From the NCBI GenBank assembly GCA_937927445.1, contig CALAOB010000129.1:1-9210 (forward strand): DNA of 9,210 bases, given 5' to 3'. The position numbers and the translations under genes are program-made. Below the pieces are notes generated by a model. That model saw only the letters and a program-made list of their open reading frames with translations. It searched no databases and was not told the origin of the DNA. Shown one piece after another: positions 1 to 7,142 of the stretch (position 1 is the first letter of the stretch; every line of letters begins with the position of its first letter). This DNA is from an uncultured Oribacterium sp. GTDB lineage: Bacteria; Bacillota; Clostridia; Lachnospirales; Lachnospiraceae.

Positions 1-22
1 AGGGGGCAGGGGGTGTTTGAAG

Positions 23-54
23 ATGCCCGTTTCACAAACGGGCATTTTCTTGTT
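23..54 (+). terminator. Intrinsic terminator of an upstream, off-window gene
   Basis: A perfect 10-bp stem (ATGCCCGTTT, bases 23-32, pairing with AAACGGGCAT, bases 36-45) closes a 3-nt loop (CAC). It is followed by the T-rich tail TTTCTTGTT. This is a standard Rho-independent terminator reading left to right. The gene it ends lies before the window. It separates that transcript from the PBP promoter at 89-117. Confidence 0.85.
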
Positions 55-88
55 CCAAAAACCTAAAGGAAATTGTAAAGTCTGAGCA

Positions 89-117
89 TTGTAAACGCCG
101 CAGCGCTTCGTTATAAT
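89..117 (+). promoter_or_regulatory. Predicted sigma-A promoter for the PBP-yigZ pair
   Basis: TTGTAA (89-94, 4 of 6 to TTGACA) is separated by exactly 17 nt from a perfect TATAAT (112-117). The start of transcription would fall near 124, giving a leader of about 50 nt before the PBP start codon. It lies between the upstream terminator and the first gene, where a promoter is expected. No operator-like dyad was recognised around it. Confidence 0.75.
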
Positions 118-173
118 GAGAATGTTTATTAAAAGGGAATCTTTGCATTTTTCGGAAGACGGAACAGGAATAC

Positions 174-2819
174 ATGAAGAATTACAGCCGATTTAACGTA
201 GATAAAACCTTATATGAGATGGACAACACGAAGGTCAAGCTCGGGCACAGCATCGCGCACTTCATCCAGATGGCGCTGCTGATCCTCGTGCTCTGCCTCT
301 GCCTCCTGGGTGCCGCGATGGGCTTCGGCATGTTCCGGGGTATCCTCGACTCCGCACCGGACATCGACACGATCCATATCGGTCCGAGCGCCTATGCCTC
401 GAAGGTGCTGGACACCGATGGAAACATTACCGCAACGCTGGTGACGGCGGGCTCAAACCGTGAGCGCGTGAGCTACGAGCAGCTCCCGAAGGACCTCATC
501 AACGCCTTCGTCGCGATCGAGGATGAGCGCTTCTGGCAGCACAACGGCATCGACCTGAAGTCGATCCTCCGTGCGGTCCGCGGCGTGGTGTCGGATGACG
601 ACTCCGCGGGCGGCGGCTCGACGATCACGCAGCAGCTGATCAAGAACAATGTCTTCGGCGGCGGTCTCCACGAAGGAAAGTTCGAGCGCTATGTCCGGAA
701 GTTCCAGGAGCAGTACCTTGCCCTCGAGATCGAGAACCAGCCGGGACTCAGCAAGGAAGAAATCAAGCAGAGTATCATCACCGAGTATCTGAACACCATC
801 AACCTCGGCGCGAATACCCTCGGCGTCAAGGTGGCGGCGAGACGTTACTTTAATAAAGAAGTGAGCGATCTGACGCTCTCCGAGTGCACCGTCATCGCGT
901 CGATCACGAAGAACCCGAGCGGACTGAACCCGATCACCCATCCGGAGCGGAACGCAGAGCGCCGTGCGCAGGTGCTGAAGAACATGCTCGAGCAGGGCTA
1001 TATCGATCAGGCGCAGTATGATGAAGCACGAGCGGACGACGTATACGCGCGTATCCAGGATGTCAATGTACAGAAGACGGCGGAGAATGAGCCGTACTCC
1101 TACTTCGTGGATGAGCTGACGGCACAGGTGATCCAGGAGCTCCAGGACCGCCTCGGCTATACGAAGGACAAGGCGACCGACCTCCTGTACTCCGGTGGCC
1201 TCACGATCTACTCGACCCAGGATCCGAGCCTCCAGACCATCGTTGATGAGGAGGTCAATAATCCGGACAACTATGACACGGCGAAGCATTCCGTGACCTG
1301 GCGCTATACGCTGAAGCACGACGACGGCTCGATCGTGAACTATTCCGAGAAGGACCTCATCCGCTGGATGAAGGAGGTGAAGGGCATCAACTTCAACGGC
1401 CTCTTCAGCTCCGAGGACTCGGCGAAGTCCTATGTCGAGCAGTATAAGGCGGAGCTCATCCGGGATACCGATAAGGAGCTGGGTGAGCAGTTCTTCACGA
1501 CCCTGGAGCCGCAGGTTTCCTTCGTGCTCATGGATCCGCACACCGGTCAGGTGAAGGCCATCAGCGGCGGCCGTGGCGAGAAGCGCTACTCCCTGTCCCT
1601 GAACCGTGCGACCGGCACCCTCCGGCAGCCGGGATCGACCTTCAAGCTGATTACGTCTTTCGCGCCGGCCATCGACCTCTATGGGGCAACATTGGCCACG
1701 CCTTTCTATGATACGGCGTATACGCTCGGTAACAAGACCTTCAAGAACTGGTACAGCTCCGGCTTCCTCGGCTACCAGACGATCCGGGACGGTATCATCT
1801 ACTCACTGAACATCATCGCTGTGCGCTGCCTGATGGAGCAGCTGAATCCGCACGAGGGACGGCTGTACGCGGAGAACCTCGGCATCACGAGCCTGCTCGA
1901 CAGCGATGAGAACCCGGCGCTCGCGCTCGGCGGTATCACGAACGGTGTGACGAACCTCGAGCTTACGCAGGCCTTCGCGACGATTGCGAACGGAGGTCAG
2001 TTTAACAAGGCGAAGTTCTTCACGAAGATCCTCGATCAGGAGGGCAATGTGCTCCTCGATACGAGCGAGGACCAGCCGCGGCAGGCGATGAAGGCCACGA
2101 CGGCCTTCCTGCTGACCGACGCGATGAAGCAGTCCATGCTGCCGAACCGTGCGTATGCGGCTTCGGTGAATGTCAACTCTACCTCGACGAGAGCGCACTT
2201 CGACGGCATGAGCCTCGCCGGCAAGTCCGGTACGACGACGAAGGATGTCGATATCTGGTTCGTCGGATACTCTCCATATTATGTGGGCGGTATCTGGGGT
2301 GGTTGCGATGAAAACCAGCCGCTCATCGATAAGGCGAGCGGAGAGTACAACGGCGGTGCCGGCTTCCATAAGGACATCTGGCGGAAGATCATGAGCCGAG
2401 TCCACGAGGGACTGCCGGACATCGGCTTCACGCAGCCGGACGGCATCGTGCAGGCGCAGGTCTGCCGCAAGTCCGGAAAGCTGCCGACCAGCGGCTGCTA
2501 CGCGGATTACCGTGGCAGCTCTGTCATCACGGAGTACTTCGCAGAGGGTACGGTACCGACCACGAACTGTGACCGTCATACGAGCTGGGGCTCCATCATC
2601 ATCCCGGAGGATGAGAAGGATCTCGCGTACACGGATGACGGCGGCTTCGTCTTCCCGGAGCCGACCGAGGCGGAGACCGAGGAATCCTCGGATGATGAGG
2701 TGATCGGTGAGGGACCGGCGGATACTGACGGACCGGGTGGTACGGGTGGTTCAAGTGGCGGTGGCCCGGGCGAGGGCCTGCCGTCGCGGGACATCAAGGC
2801 ACCGGTGGTCGAGGGATAA
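174..2819 (+). CDS. Class A penicillin-binding protein (PBP1A family), bifunctional peptidoglycan synthase
   Basis: This 881-residue membrane-anchored enzyme should polymerise lipid II into glycan strands and cross-link their peptides outside the membrane. A short cytosolic N-terminus is followed by one transmembrane helix (about residues 30-53). The GT51 glycosyltransferase domain shows EDERFWQHNGID (116-127, catalytic E116), GGGSTITQQL (146-155) and RKFQE...ALEIE (175-187). The transpeptidase domain has all three penicillin-binding motifs: STFK (S488 nucleophile, K491), SLN (544-546) and KSGT (684-687). A linker of about 85 residues (360-445) separates the catalytic modules. The C-terminus carries spaced cysteines (C764, C775, C799) and an acidic, Gly/Ser/Pro-rich tail (about 828-881). 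The chosen start has AGGAA (166-170) close upstream and GGAA at 161-164; it also keeps the cytosolic lead before the helix. All catalytic motifs are intact. The family is certain; which paralogue (ponA-like or other) is not. Confidence 0.95.
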   Translation: MKNYSRFNVDKTLYEMDNTKVKLGHSIAHFIQMALLILVLCLCLLGAAMGFGMFRGILDSAPDIDTIHIGPSAYASKVLDTDGNITATLVTAGSNRERVSYEQLPKDLINAFVAIEDERFWQHNGIDLKSILRAVRGVVSDDDSAGGGSTITQQLIKNNVFGGGLHEGKFERYVRKFQEQYLALEIENQPGLSKEEIKQSIITEYLNTINLGANTLGVKVAARRYFNKEVSDLTLSECTVIASITKNPSGLNPITHPERNAERRAQVLKNMLEQGYIDQAQYDEARADDVYARIQDVNVQKTAENEPYSYFVDELTAQVIQELQDRLGYTKDKATDLLYSGGLTIYSTQDPSLQTIVDEEVNNPDNYDTAKHSVTWRYTLKHDDGSIVNYSEKDLIRWMKEVKGINFNGLFSSEDSAKSYVEQYKAELIRDTDKELGEQFFTTLEPQVSFVLMDPHTGQVKAISGGRGEKRYSLSLNRATGTLRQPGSTFKLITSFAPAIDLYGATLATPFYDTAYTLGNKTFKNWYSSGFLGYQTIRDGIIYSLNIIAVRCLMEQLNPHEGRLYAENLGITSLLDSDENPALALGGITNGVTNLELTQAFATIANGGQFNKAKFFTKILDQEGNVLLDTSEDQPRQAMKATTAFLLTDAMKQSMLPNRAYAASVNVNSTSTRAHFDGMSLAGKSGTTTKDVDIWFVGYSPYYVGGIWGGCDENQPLIDKASGEYNGGAGFHKDIWRKIMSRVHEGLPDIGFTQPDGIVQAQVCRKSGKLPTSGCYADYRGSSVITEYFAEGTVPTTNCDRHTSWGSIIIPEDEKDLAYTDDGGFVFPEPTEAETEESSDDEVIGEGPADTDGPGGTGGSSGGGPGEGLPSRDIKAPVVEG

Positions 2820-2822
2820 AGA

Positions 2823-3437
2823 ATGAAATATGTAAAATCCTACGCGACCGGCGAGTATGAGGAGAAGAAGTCCCGCTTTATCGGCGAGGTCTTCCCGATC
2901 CGCTCGGTCGAAGAAGCAGAAGCCCTGATTCAGCAGGTGCGCAAGAAATATTATGATGCACGCCATCACTGCTATGCCTATGTGCTCGGTGATCAGTATG
3001 AGATCGTGAAGCAGTCGGACGATGGAGAGCCGTCCCAGACGGCGGGGATGCCGATCCTGAATGTGCTGAAGGGAGAGGAGATCCACGACGCACTGATCGT
3101 CGTTACCCGTTACTTCGGCGGCACACTCCTCGGCACCGGCGGCCTCGTCCGCAGCTATACGAATGGCGCGAAGGCGGCGCTTGATGCGGCGGAGATCCTG
3201 ACTGCGGTCGAGGGCTATGCCGTGCAGGCCGAGATCCCGTATACCCTGGTCGGAAAGATCAAGTACATCGCGGAGAACGCCGGAATCACGGAGGCGGGTG
3301 CCGACTATGGGGCAGCCGTCGCGATGACCTGGCACGTGCCGGCAGAGCAGCTCTCCGGATTTCAAAATCAGATACAGGAGCTGTCCGGCGGTTCCATAGT
3401 ACTTGCAATCGATAAGCACCGGTGGTATAATTCGTAA
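2823..3437 (+). CDS. yigZ: YigZ/IMPACT (UPF0029) family protein
   Basis: A 204-residue soluble protein of usual family length. The N-terminal IMPACT-type domain has the conserved stretches SRFIGEVFPI (17-26), DDGEPSQTAGMPIL (66-79) and VVTRYFGGTLLGTGGLVRSY (93-112). The C-terminal part (about 140-200) matches the ferredoxin-like DUF1949 half of YigZ proteins. The family's biochemical role in bacteria is not firmly settled; the eukaryotic relative IMPACT acts in translational control through GCN1. The start lies 3 nt after the PBP stop, and its Shine-Dalgarno GAGGGA (2811-2816) is within the final PBP codons. The two genes are therefore very probably co-transcribed and may be translationally coupled. 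The last codons (TGG TAT AAT) also form the extended -10 of the typA promoter. Confidence 0.93.
   Translation: MKYVKSYATGEYEEKKSRFIGEVFPIRSVEEAEALIQQVRKKYYDARHHCYAYVLGDQYEIVKQSDDGEPSQTAGMPILNVLKGEEIHDALIVVTRYFGGTLLGTGGLVRSYTNGAKAALDAAEILTAVEGYAVQAEIPYTLVGKIKYIAENAGITEAGADYGAAVAMTWHVPAEQLSGFQNQIQELSGGSIVLAIDKHRWYNS
3403..3431 (+). promoter_or_regulatory. Predicted extended -10 promoter for typA inside the end of yigZ
   Basis: TTGCAA (3403-3408) and a perfect TATAAT (3426-3431) are 17 nt apart, with TGG directly before the -10 forming an extended -10 (TGnTATAAT). The -10 coincides with the yigZ codons for W201-Y202-N203, just before the stop. The predicted start is G3438 or A3439, about 50 nt before the typA start codon. 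It is among the best promoter matches in the window, fitting high expression of typA. Confidence 0.8.
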
Positions 3438-3487
3438 GATTTTTTTGTAAGCAGTTACATTAGATATAGTAGAAATAAGGTGTCAAG
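3438..3487 (+). promoter_or_regulatory. typA 5' leader with initial U tract and Shine-Dalgarno
   Basis: From the predicted start the RNA would begin GAUUUUUUUG, with seven T at 3440-3446. A short dyad follows (TGTAA 3446-3450, loop GCAG, TTACA 3455-3459). The ribosome binding site AAGGTG (3477-3482) is 5 nt from the typA ATG. No known riboswitch or T-box fits in this length. Confidence 0.5.
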
Positions 3488-5320
3488 ATGAATCAGAAGA
3501 GAGAAGATATTCGTAACGTTGCCATCATCGCCCATGTCGATCATGGTAAAACCACACTGGTCGATGAGCTGTTAAAGCAGTCCGGTGTATTCCGTGATAA
3601 CCAGGAGATGGGTGTCCGTGTCATGGACTCGAACCCGATCGAGCGTGAGAGAGGTATCACCATTCTCTCGAAGAACACAGCCGTTCACTATAAGAGCACG
3701 AAGATCAACATCGTCGATACCCCGGGCCACGCTGATTTCGGTGGTGAGGTAGAGCGTATTCTCAAGATGGTAAATGGTGCGATCCTCCTGGTCGATGCCT
3801 TCGAGGGACCGATGCCACAGACCCGTTTCGTACTGCAGAAGGCCCTGGATCTGCGTCTTCCGGTTATGGTCGTTATCAACAAGATCGATAAGCCGCAGGC
3901 ACGTCCGGCCGAGGTCGAGGATGAGGTTCTCGAGCTGATGATGGATCTCAATGCGTCCGACGAGCAGCTTGACTGCCCGTTCCTGTACGCATCCTCGAAG
4001 GAGGGCTTCGCGAAGAGAAGCCTCGATGATGATTCCACCACCATGGAGCCGCTCTTCCAGACCATCCTCGATTACATCCCGGCACCGGAGGGCGATCCGG
4101 ATGCGGATACCCAGATGCTGGTGTCCACCATTGATTACAACGAGTTCGTCGGACGTATCGGTGTCGGTAAGATCGATAACGGTACCCTGAAGCTGAATCA
4201 GGAGGCCTATGTCGTAAACCACCACGATCCGGACAAGCGTACCCGTGTACGTATCACGAAGCTCTACACCTTCGATGGTCTCGCAAGAGTCGATGTCAAT
4301 GAGGCACACTGTGGTGAGATCGTTGCGGTTTCCGGTATCGAGGATCTCCACGTAGGTGATACCATCGTCACCGGTGAGGCTGTGGCGATTCCGTTCCAGA
4401 AGATTTCCGAGCCGACGATCTCGATGGACTTCATCGTTAACAATTCTCCGCTCGCCGGTCAGGAGGGTAAGTTCGTGACTTCCCGTCATATCCGTGACCG
4501 TCTGATGCGTGAGCTCCAGACCGACGTATCCCTCCGTGTAGAGGATACCGATTCGGCGGATACCTTCAAGGTTTCCGGTCGTGGTGAGCTTCACCTCTCC
4601 GTACTCATCGAGACGATGCGTCGTGAGGGCTTCGAGTTCGCCGTATCAAAGGCAGAGGTTATCTACAAGACCGAGAACGGCAAGAAGATGGAGCCGATGG
4701 AGATCGCGTATGTCGATGTTCCGGATGAGTTCAGTGGTAACGTCATCCAGAAGCTGACCCAGCGTAAGGGTGTACTGAACGGTATGAGCCCGCTCGCGTC
4801 CGGCTATACCAGACTCGAGTTCGAGATTCCGTCCAGAGGTCTCATCGGTTACCGTGGTGAGTTCATGACCGATACCAAGGGTAACGGTATCCTGAACACG
4901 GAGTTCGACGGCTACGGCGAGTACAAGGGTGACATGAACTATCGTCACAACGGCGCACTCATCGCCTTCGAGTCCGGCGAGGCGGTTACCTACGGTCTCT
5001 TCCAGGCACAGGCGAGAGGAACCCTCTTTATCGGACCTGGTGAGAAGGTTTACGGCGGCATGGTCATCGGCCAGTCCCCGAAGTCCGAGGATATCGAGGT
5101 CAATGTCTGCAAGACGAAGCATCTGACCAACACCCGTACATCCTCTTCCGATGAAGCTCTGAAGCTCGTTCCGAAGAAGATCATGTCCCTCGAGCAGTGC
5201 ATCGACTACATCGATACCGACGAGCTCCTCGAGGTTACCCCGGAGAGCCTTCGTATCCGTAAGAAGATCCTCGATCCGGTCCTTCGTAAGAGAGCCGGCT
5301 TCGCACGGAAGCAGGGATAA
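3488..5320 (+). CDS. typA: TypA/BipA ribosome-associated translational GTPase
   Basis: A 610-residue cytosolic GTPase of the EF-G/LepA class, the usual TypA length. It binds 70S ribosomes in the GTP state and in characterised bacteria supports 50S assembly and growth in cold or other stress. All G motifs are present: G1 AHVDHGKT (15-22), G2 RGIT (55-58), G3 DTPGH (77-81), G4 NKID (131-134) and G5 around SSKEG (169-173). Beta-barrel domain II (about 205-300), EF-G-like domains III and V, and the TypA-specific C-terminal domain (about 490-605) follow. The N-terminus RNVAIIAHVDHGKTTLVDELL and the late GRGELHLSVLIETMRREGFE stretch are typical of TypA rather than LepA. Arginine codons are almost all CGT (about 27) or AGA (8), with one CGG and no CGC, unlike the PBP gene; this suggests selection for efficient translation. 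The gene has its own promoter within yigZ, and no convincing terminator follows it. Confidence 0.97.
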   Translation: MNQKREDIRNVAIIAHVDHGKTTLVDELLKQSGVFRDNQEMGVRVMDSNPIERERGITILSKNTAVHYKSTKINIVDTPGHADFGGEVERILKMVNGAILLVDAFEGPMPQTRFVLQKALDLRLPVMVVINKIDKPQARPAEVEDEVLELMMDLNASDEQLDCPFLYASSKEGFAKRSLDDDSTTMEPLFQTILDYIPAPEGDPDADTQMLVSTIDYNEFVGRIGVGKIDNGTLKLNQEAYVVNHHDPDKRTRVRITKLYTFDGLARVDVNEAHCGEIVAVSGIEDLHVGDTIVTGEAVAIPFQKISEPTISMDFIVNNSPLAGQEGKFVTSRHIRDRLMRELQTDVSLRVEDTDSADTFKVSGRGELHLSVLIETMRREGFEFAVSKAEVIYKTENGKKMEPMEIAYVDVPDEFSGNVIQKLTQRKGVLNGMSPLASGYTRLEFEIPSRGLIGYRGEFMTDTKGNGILNTEFDGYGEYKGDMNYRHNGALIAFESGEAVTYGLFQAQARGTLFIGPGEKVYGGMVIGQSPKSEDIEVNVCKTKHLTNTRTSSSDEALKLVPKKIMSLEQCIDYIDTDELLEVTPESLRIRKKILDPVLRKRAGFARKQG

Positions 5321-5427
5321 TTTTATACTCCTGCGAGAGGGTATAATGTAGCGAAGGAGACATTGGCCCAGGGCCGGTGAACAGATACTAAAGTGTAAGA
5401 AAAACCAAAGCAAAGACGGAGGTAGTT
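5321..5427 (+). promoter_or_regulatory. typA-dapA intergenic leader with two dyads and a possible promoter
   Basis: Just after the typA stop, TTATACTC (5323-5330) pairs with GGGTATAA (5339-5346; one G-U) around an 8-nt loop. The right arm contains a perfect TATAAT (5342-5347) with no good -35 at normal spacing. An alternative is TTCGCA (5300-5305)-18 nt-TATACT (5324-5329). A second hairpin, CATTGGCC (5361-5368) with GGCCGGTG (5372-5379, two G-U pairs), has no U tract, so neither dyad is a terminator. The dapA Shine-Dalgarno GGAGGT (5418-5423) is 4 nt before ATG. The length is too short for a lysine riboswitch or a T-box. dapA may be read from typA, from a promoter here, or both. Confidence 0.45.
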
Positions 5428-6312
5428 ATGGCACTTTTCAGAGGCGCAGGAGTCGCGCTGGTGACTCCATTTCATGAAGATGGTTCTGTAAATTATGAGA
5501 AGCTGGCGGAGCTCGTAGAGGAGCAGATCGCGGGTGGCACGGATGCCATCATCGCCTGTGGTACGACCGGTGAGGCAGCTACGATGTCCGAGGAGGAGCA
5601 CATGGATGTGATCCGCTTCATCATCAAGGCCGTGAATCATCGTATTCCGGTCATCGCCGGAACCGGCAGCAACTGCACTGCGACGGCGATCGATCTGTCG
5701 AAGCAGGCGGAGGAGGCTGGCGCCGAGGGCGTTCTTCTGGTGACCCCTTACTATAATAAGGCGACTCAGGGTGGTCTGATCCAGCACTACGAGGCAGTGG
5801 CCGGCGCGATCAGCCTTCCATGTATCCTCTATAACGTTCCATCGAGAACCGGCGTGACGATCCAGCCGGAGACGATGGCTTACCTCTATCAGCATGTTGA
5901 GAACATCGTCGGTGTGAAGGACGCGACCGGTAACATCTCGATGATCACGAAGCTGATGTCACTGGTGGACGAGAACTTCCTTCTCTACTCCGGTGATGAT
6001 GATCAGATCGTTCCGCTGCTCAGCGTGGGCGCATCTGGTGTTATTTCCGTACTTTCGAACGTGGCACCGCGTGAGACGCATGAGATCTGCCAGAAGTGGT
6101 TTGACGGCGATATCAAGGGCGCACGTGAGGCACAGTTTAAGGCATATCCGCTGATTAAGGCACTGTTCGCCGAGGTCAATCCGATCCCGGTCAAGGCAGC
6201 CCTGAATATGATGGGTAAGAATGTCGGCTCCTTACGTCTTCCGATGACCGAGGCGACCGACAGCACCAAGGCACTCCTCAAGGATGAGATGACGAAGTAC
6301 GGTATCCTTTAA
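5428..6312 (+). CDS. dapA: 4-Hydroxy-tetrahydrodipicolinate synthase (dihydrodipicolinate synthase)
   Basis: A 294-residue cytosolic (beta/alpha)8-barrel aldolase that condenses pyruvate with L-aspartate 4-semialdehyde, the first committed step to meso-diaminopimelate and lysine. The Schiff-base lysine is K164 in GVKDATG (162-168). Other active-site elements are GTTGE (45-49, T46/T47), TPYYN (106-110, Y109) and LYNVPSRTG (134-142, with Y135 and R140). Length and motif spacing match the DapA family, and the DapA-type motifs together with the dapB neighbour favour DapA over other class I NAL-type aldolases. The strong GGAGGT ribosome binding site fixes the start. The gene ends at a terminator, with dapB 65 nt further on. 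Confidence 0.96.
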   Translation: MALFRGAGVALVTPFHEDGSVNYEKLAELVEEQIAGGTDAIIACGTTGEAATMSEEEHMDVIRFIIKAVNHRIPVIAGTGSNCTATAIDLSKQAEEAGAEGVLLVTPYYNKATQGGLIQHYEAVAGAISLPCILYNVPSRTGVTIQPETMAYLYQHVENIVGVKDATGNISMITKLMSLVDENFLLYSGDDDQIVPLLSVGASGVISVLSNVAPRETHEICQKWFDGDIKGAREAQFKAYPLIKALFAEVNPIPVKAALNMMGKNVGSLRLPMTEATDSTKALLKDEMTKYGIL

Positions 6313-6322
6313 GTGACTTCCT

Positions 6323-6362
6323 CGGCAGTGACCTTCGGTGAAGGCCACTGCCGTTCTTTTAT
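6323..6362 (+). terminator. Intrinsic terminator between dapA and dapB
   Basis: A 14-bp stem (6323-6336 with 6340-6353) with a single A-C mismatch (6331/6345) and a GGT loop is followed by TTCTTTTAT. It is a well-formed Rho-independent terminator 10 nt after the dapA stop and 15 nt before the dapB start. Since no convincing dapB promoter is visible downstream of it, it probably acts as a partial terminator that lowers dapB relative to dapA, or it caps the 3' end of the dapA message. Confidence 0.85.
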
Positions 6363-6377
6363 ATACTGGAGAGAGAT

Positions 6378-7142
6378 ATGACGAGAATTCTTTTATTTGG
6401 CGCGTTGGGCGCGATGGGCAGAAATGTTATCAACTGTGCGAAGGCGATGGAGGATGTGACGATCGTCGCGGGTGTCGACCGTGAGGATCACTTCGATGAT
6501 CCGGCTATCGGCTTCCCGGTATATGGGAGCTTCGATGCGGTGAAGGAGGATTTCGATGTGATCATCGATTTCTCTGTGGCACCGGCGATCGACGGTCTGC
6601 TTGACTATGTGGAGAAGAGCGGAAAGGCCCTCGTGCAGTGCACGACCGGTCTTTCCGAGGCGCAGATCGCACGTGTACAGAAGCTCGCGGAGAAGGCTCC
6701 GATCCTTCGCAGTGCGAATATGTCGATCGGTGTGAATCTGCTGCTGGAGCTCGTGAAGACCGCGGCGCAGAAGCTCTATGAGAAGGGCTTCGACATCGAG
6801 ATCGTCGAGCAGCACCATCATCGTAAGATGGACGCACCGTCCGGTACGGCCCTAGCACTGGCAGATGCGGTCAATGAAGCCCTCGATGATAAGCTGACCT
6901 ACGTTTATGACCGCTCGCAGCGGAAGGCAGCCCGCCCGCACGAGGAGCTCGGCATCAGTGCAGTTCGTGGTGGCACACTGCCGGGTGTTCATGATATCAT
7001 CTTTGCAGGTGAGGATGAGGTCATCACCTTCAACCACACCGCGTACTCGAGAGCGATCTTCGCAAATGGTGCACTCAATGCGGCCCTTTTCCTGAACGGA
7101 AAGGCAGCCGGCATGTACTCGATGCAGGATGTGCTCGCTTAA
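6378..7142 (+). CDS. dapB: 4-Hydroxy-tetrahydrodipicolinate reductase (dihydrodipicolinate reductase)
   Basis: A 254-residue cytosolic NAD(P)H-dependent reductase that acts on the DapA product to give tetrahydrodipicolinate. The N-terminal Rossmann fold has LFGALGAMGRNV (6-17, glycine-rich loop). The family signature EQHHHRKMDAPSGTA (144-158) carries the catalytic histidine (H146 by alignment with the E. coli HHxxK motif) and substrate lysine K150. FSVAPA (65-70) and CTTGLS (88-93) fit the cofactor and substrate region. The length is slightly below the E. coli enzyme, common for Firmicutes. The Shine-Dalgarno GGAGAGAG (6368-6375) precedes the ATG. It should act directly after DapA; the two are adjacent but separated by a terminator. 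Confidence 0.96.
   Translation: MTRILLFGALGAMGRNVINCAKAMEDVTIVAGVDREDHFDDPAIGFPVYGSFDAVKEDFDVIIDFSVAPAIDGLLDYVEKSGKALVQCTTGLSEAQIARVQKLAEKAPILRSANMSIGVNLLLELVKTAAQKLYEKGFDIEIVEQHHHRKMDAPSGTALALADAVNEALDDKLTYVYDRSQRKAARPHEELGISAVRGGTLPGVHDIIFAGEDEVITFNHTAYSRAIFANGALNAALFLNGKAAGMYSMQDVLA

Noticed and set aside
453..1541. A 362-codon minus-strand open frame inside the PBP gene
   Set aside because: The translation is low-complexity, rich in L, R, V and D, as expected of a shadow frame. The + strand encodes intact GT51 and linker regions.
3440..3446. T run after yigZ as a terminator tail
   Set aside because: No hairpin precedes it; only the loopless palindrome CACCGGTG (3417-3424) is near. The run is better explained as part of the typA start region.
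3572..4594. A 340-codon minus-strand open frame inside typA
   Set aside because: It is a shadow of the strongly biased typA codons, with no family resemblance and no start signals.
5321..5427. Lysine riboswitch or T-box upstream of dapA
   Set aside because: The leader is about 107 nt or shorter, lacks the T-box motif and has no terminator hairpin with a T tract.
6362..6367. TATACT as a dapB -10 box
   Set aside because: No -35 at 16-18 nt and no TG extension, and the start would leave only about 4 nt before the ATG, cutting off the Shine-Dalgarno.
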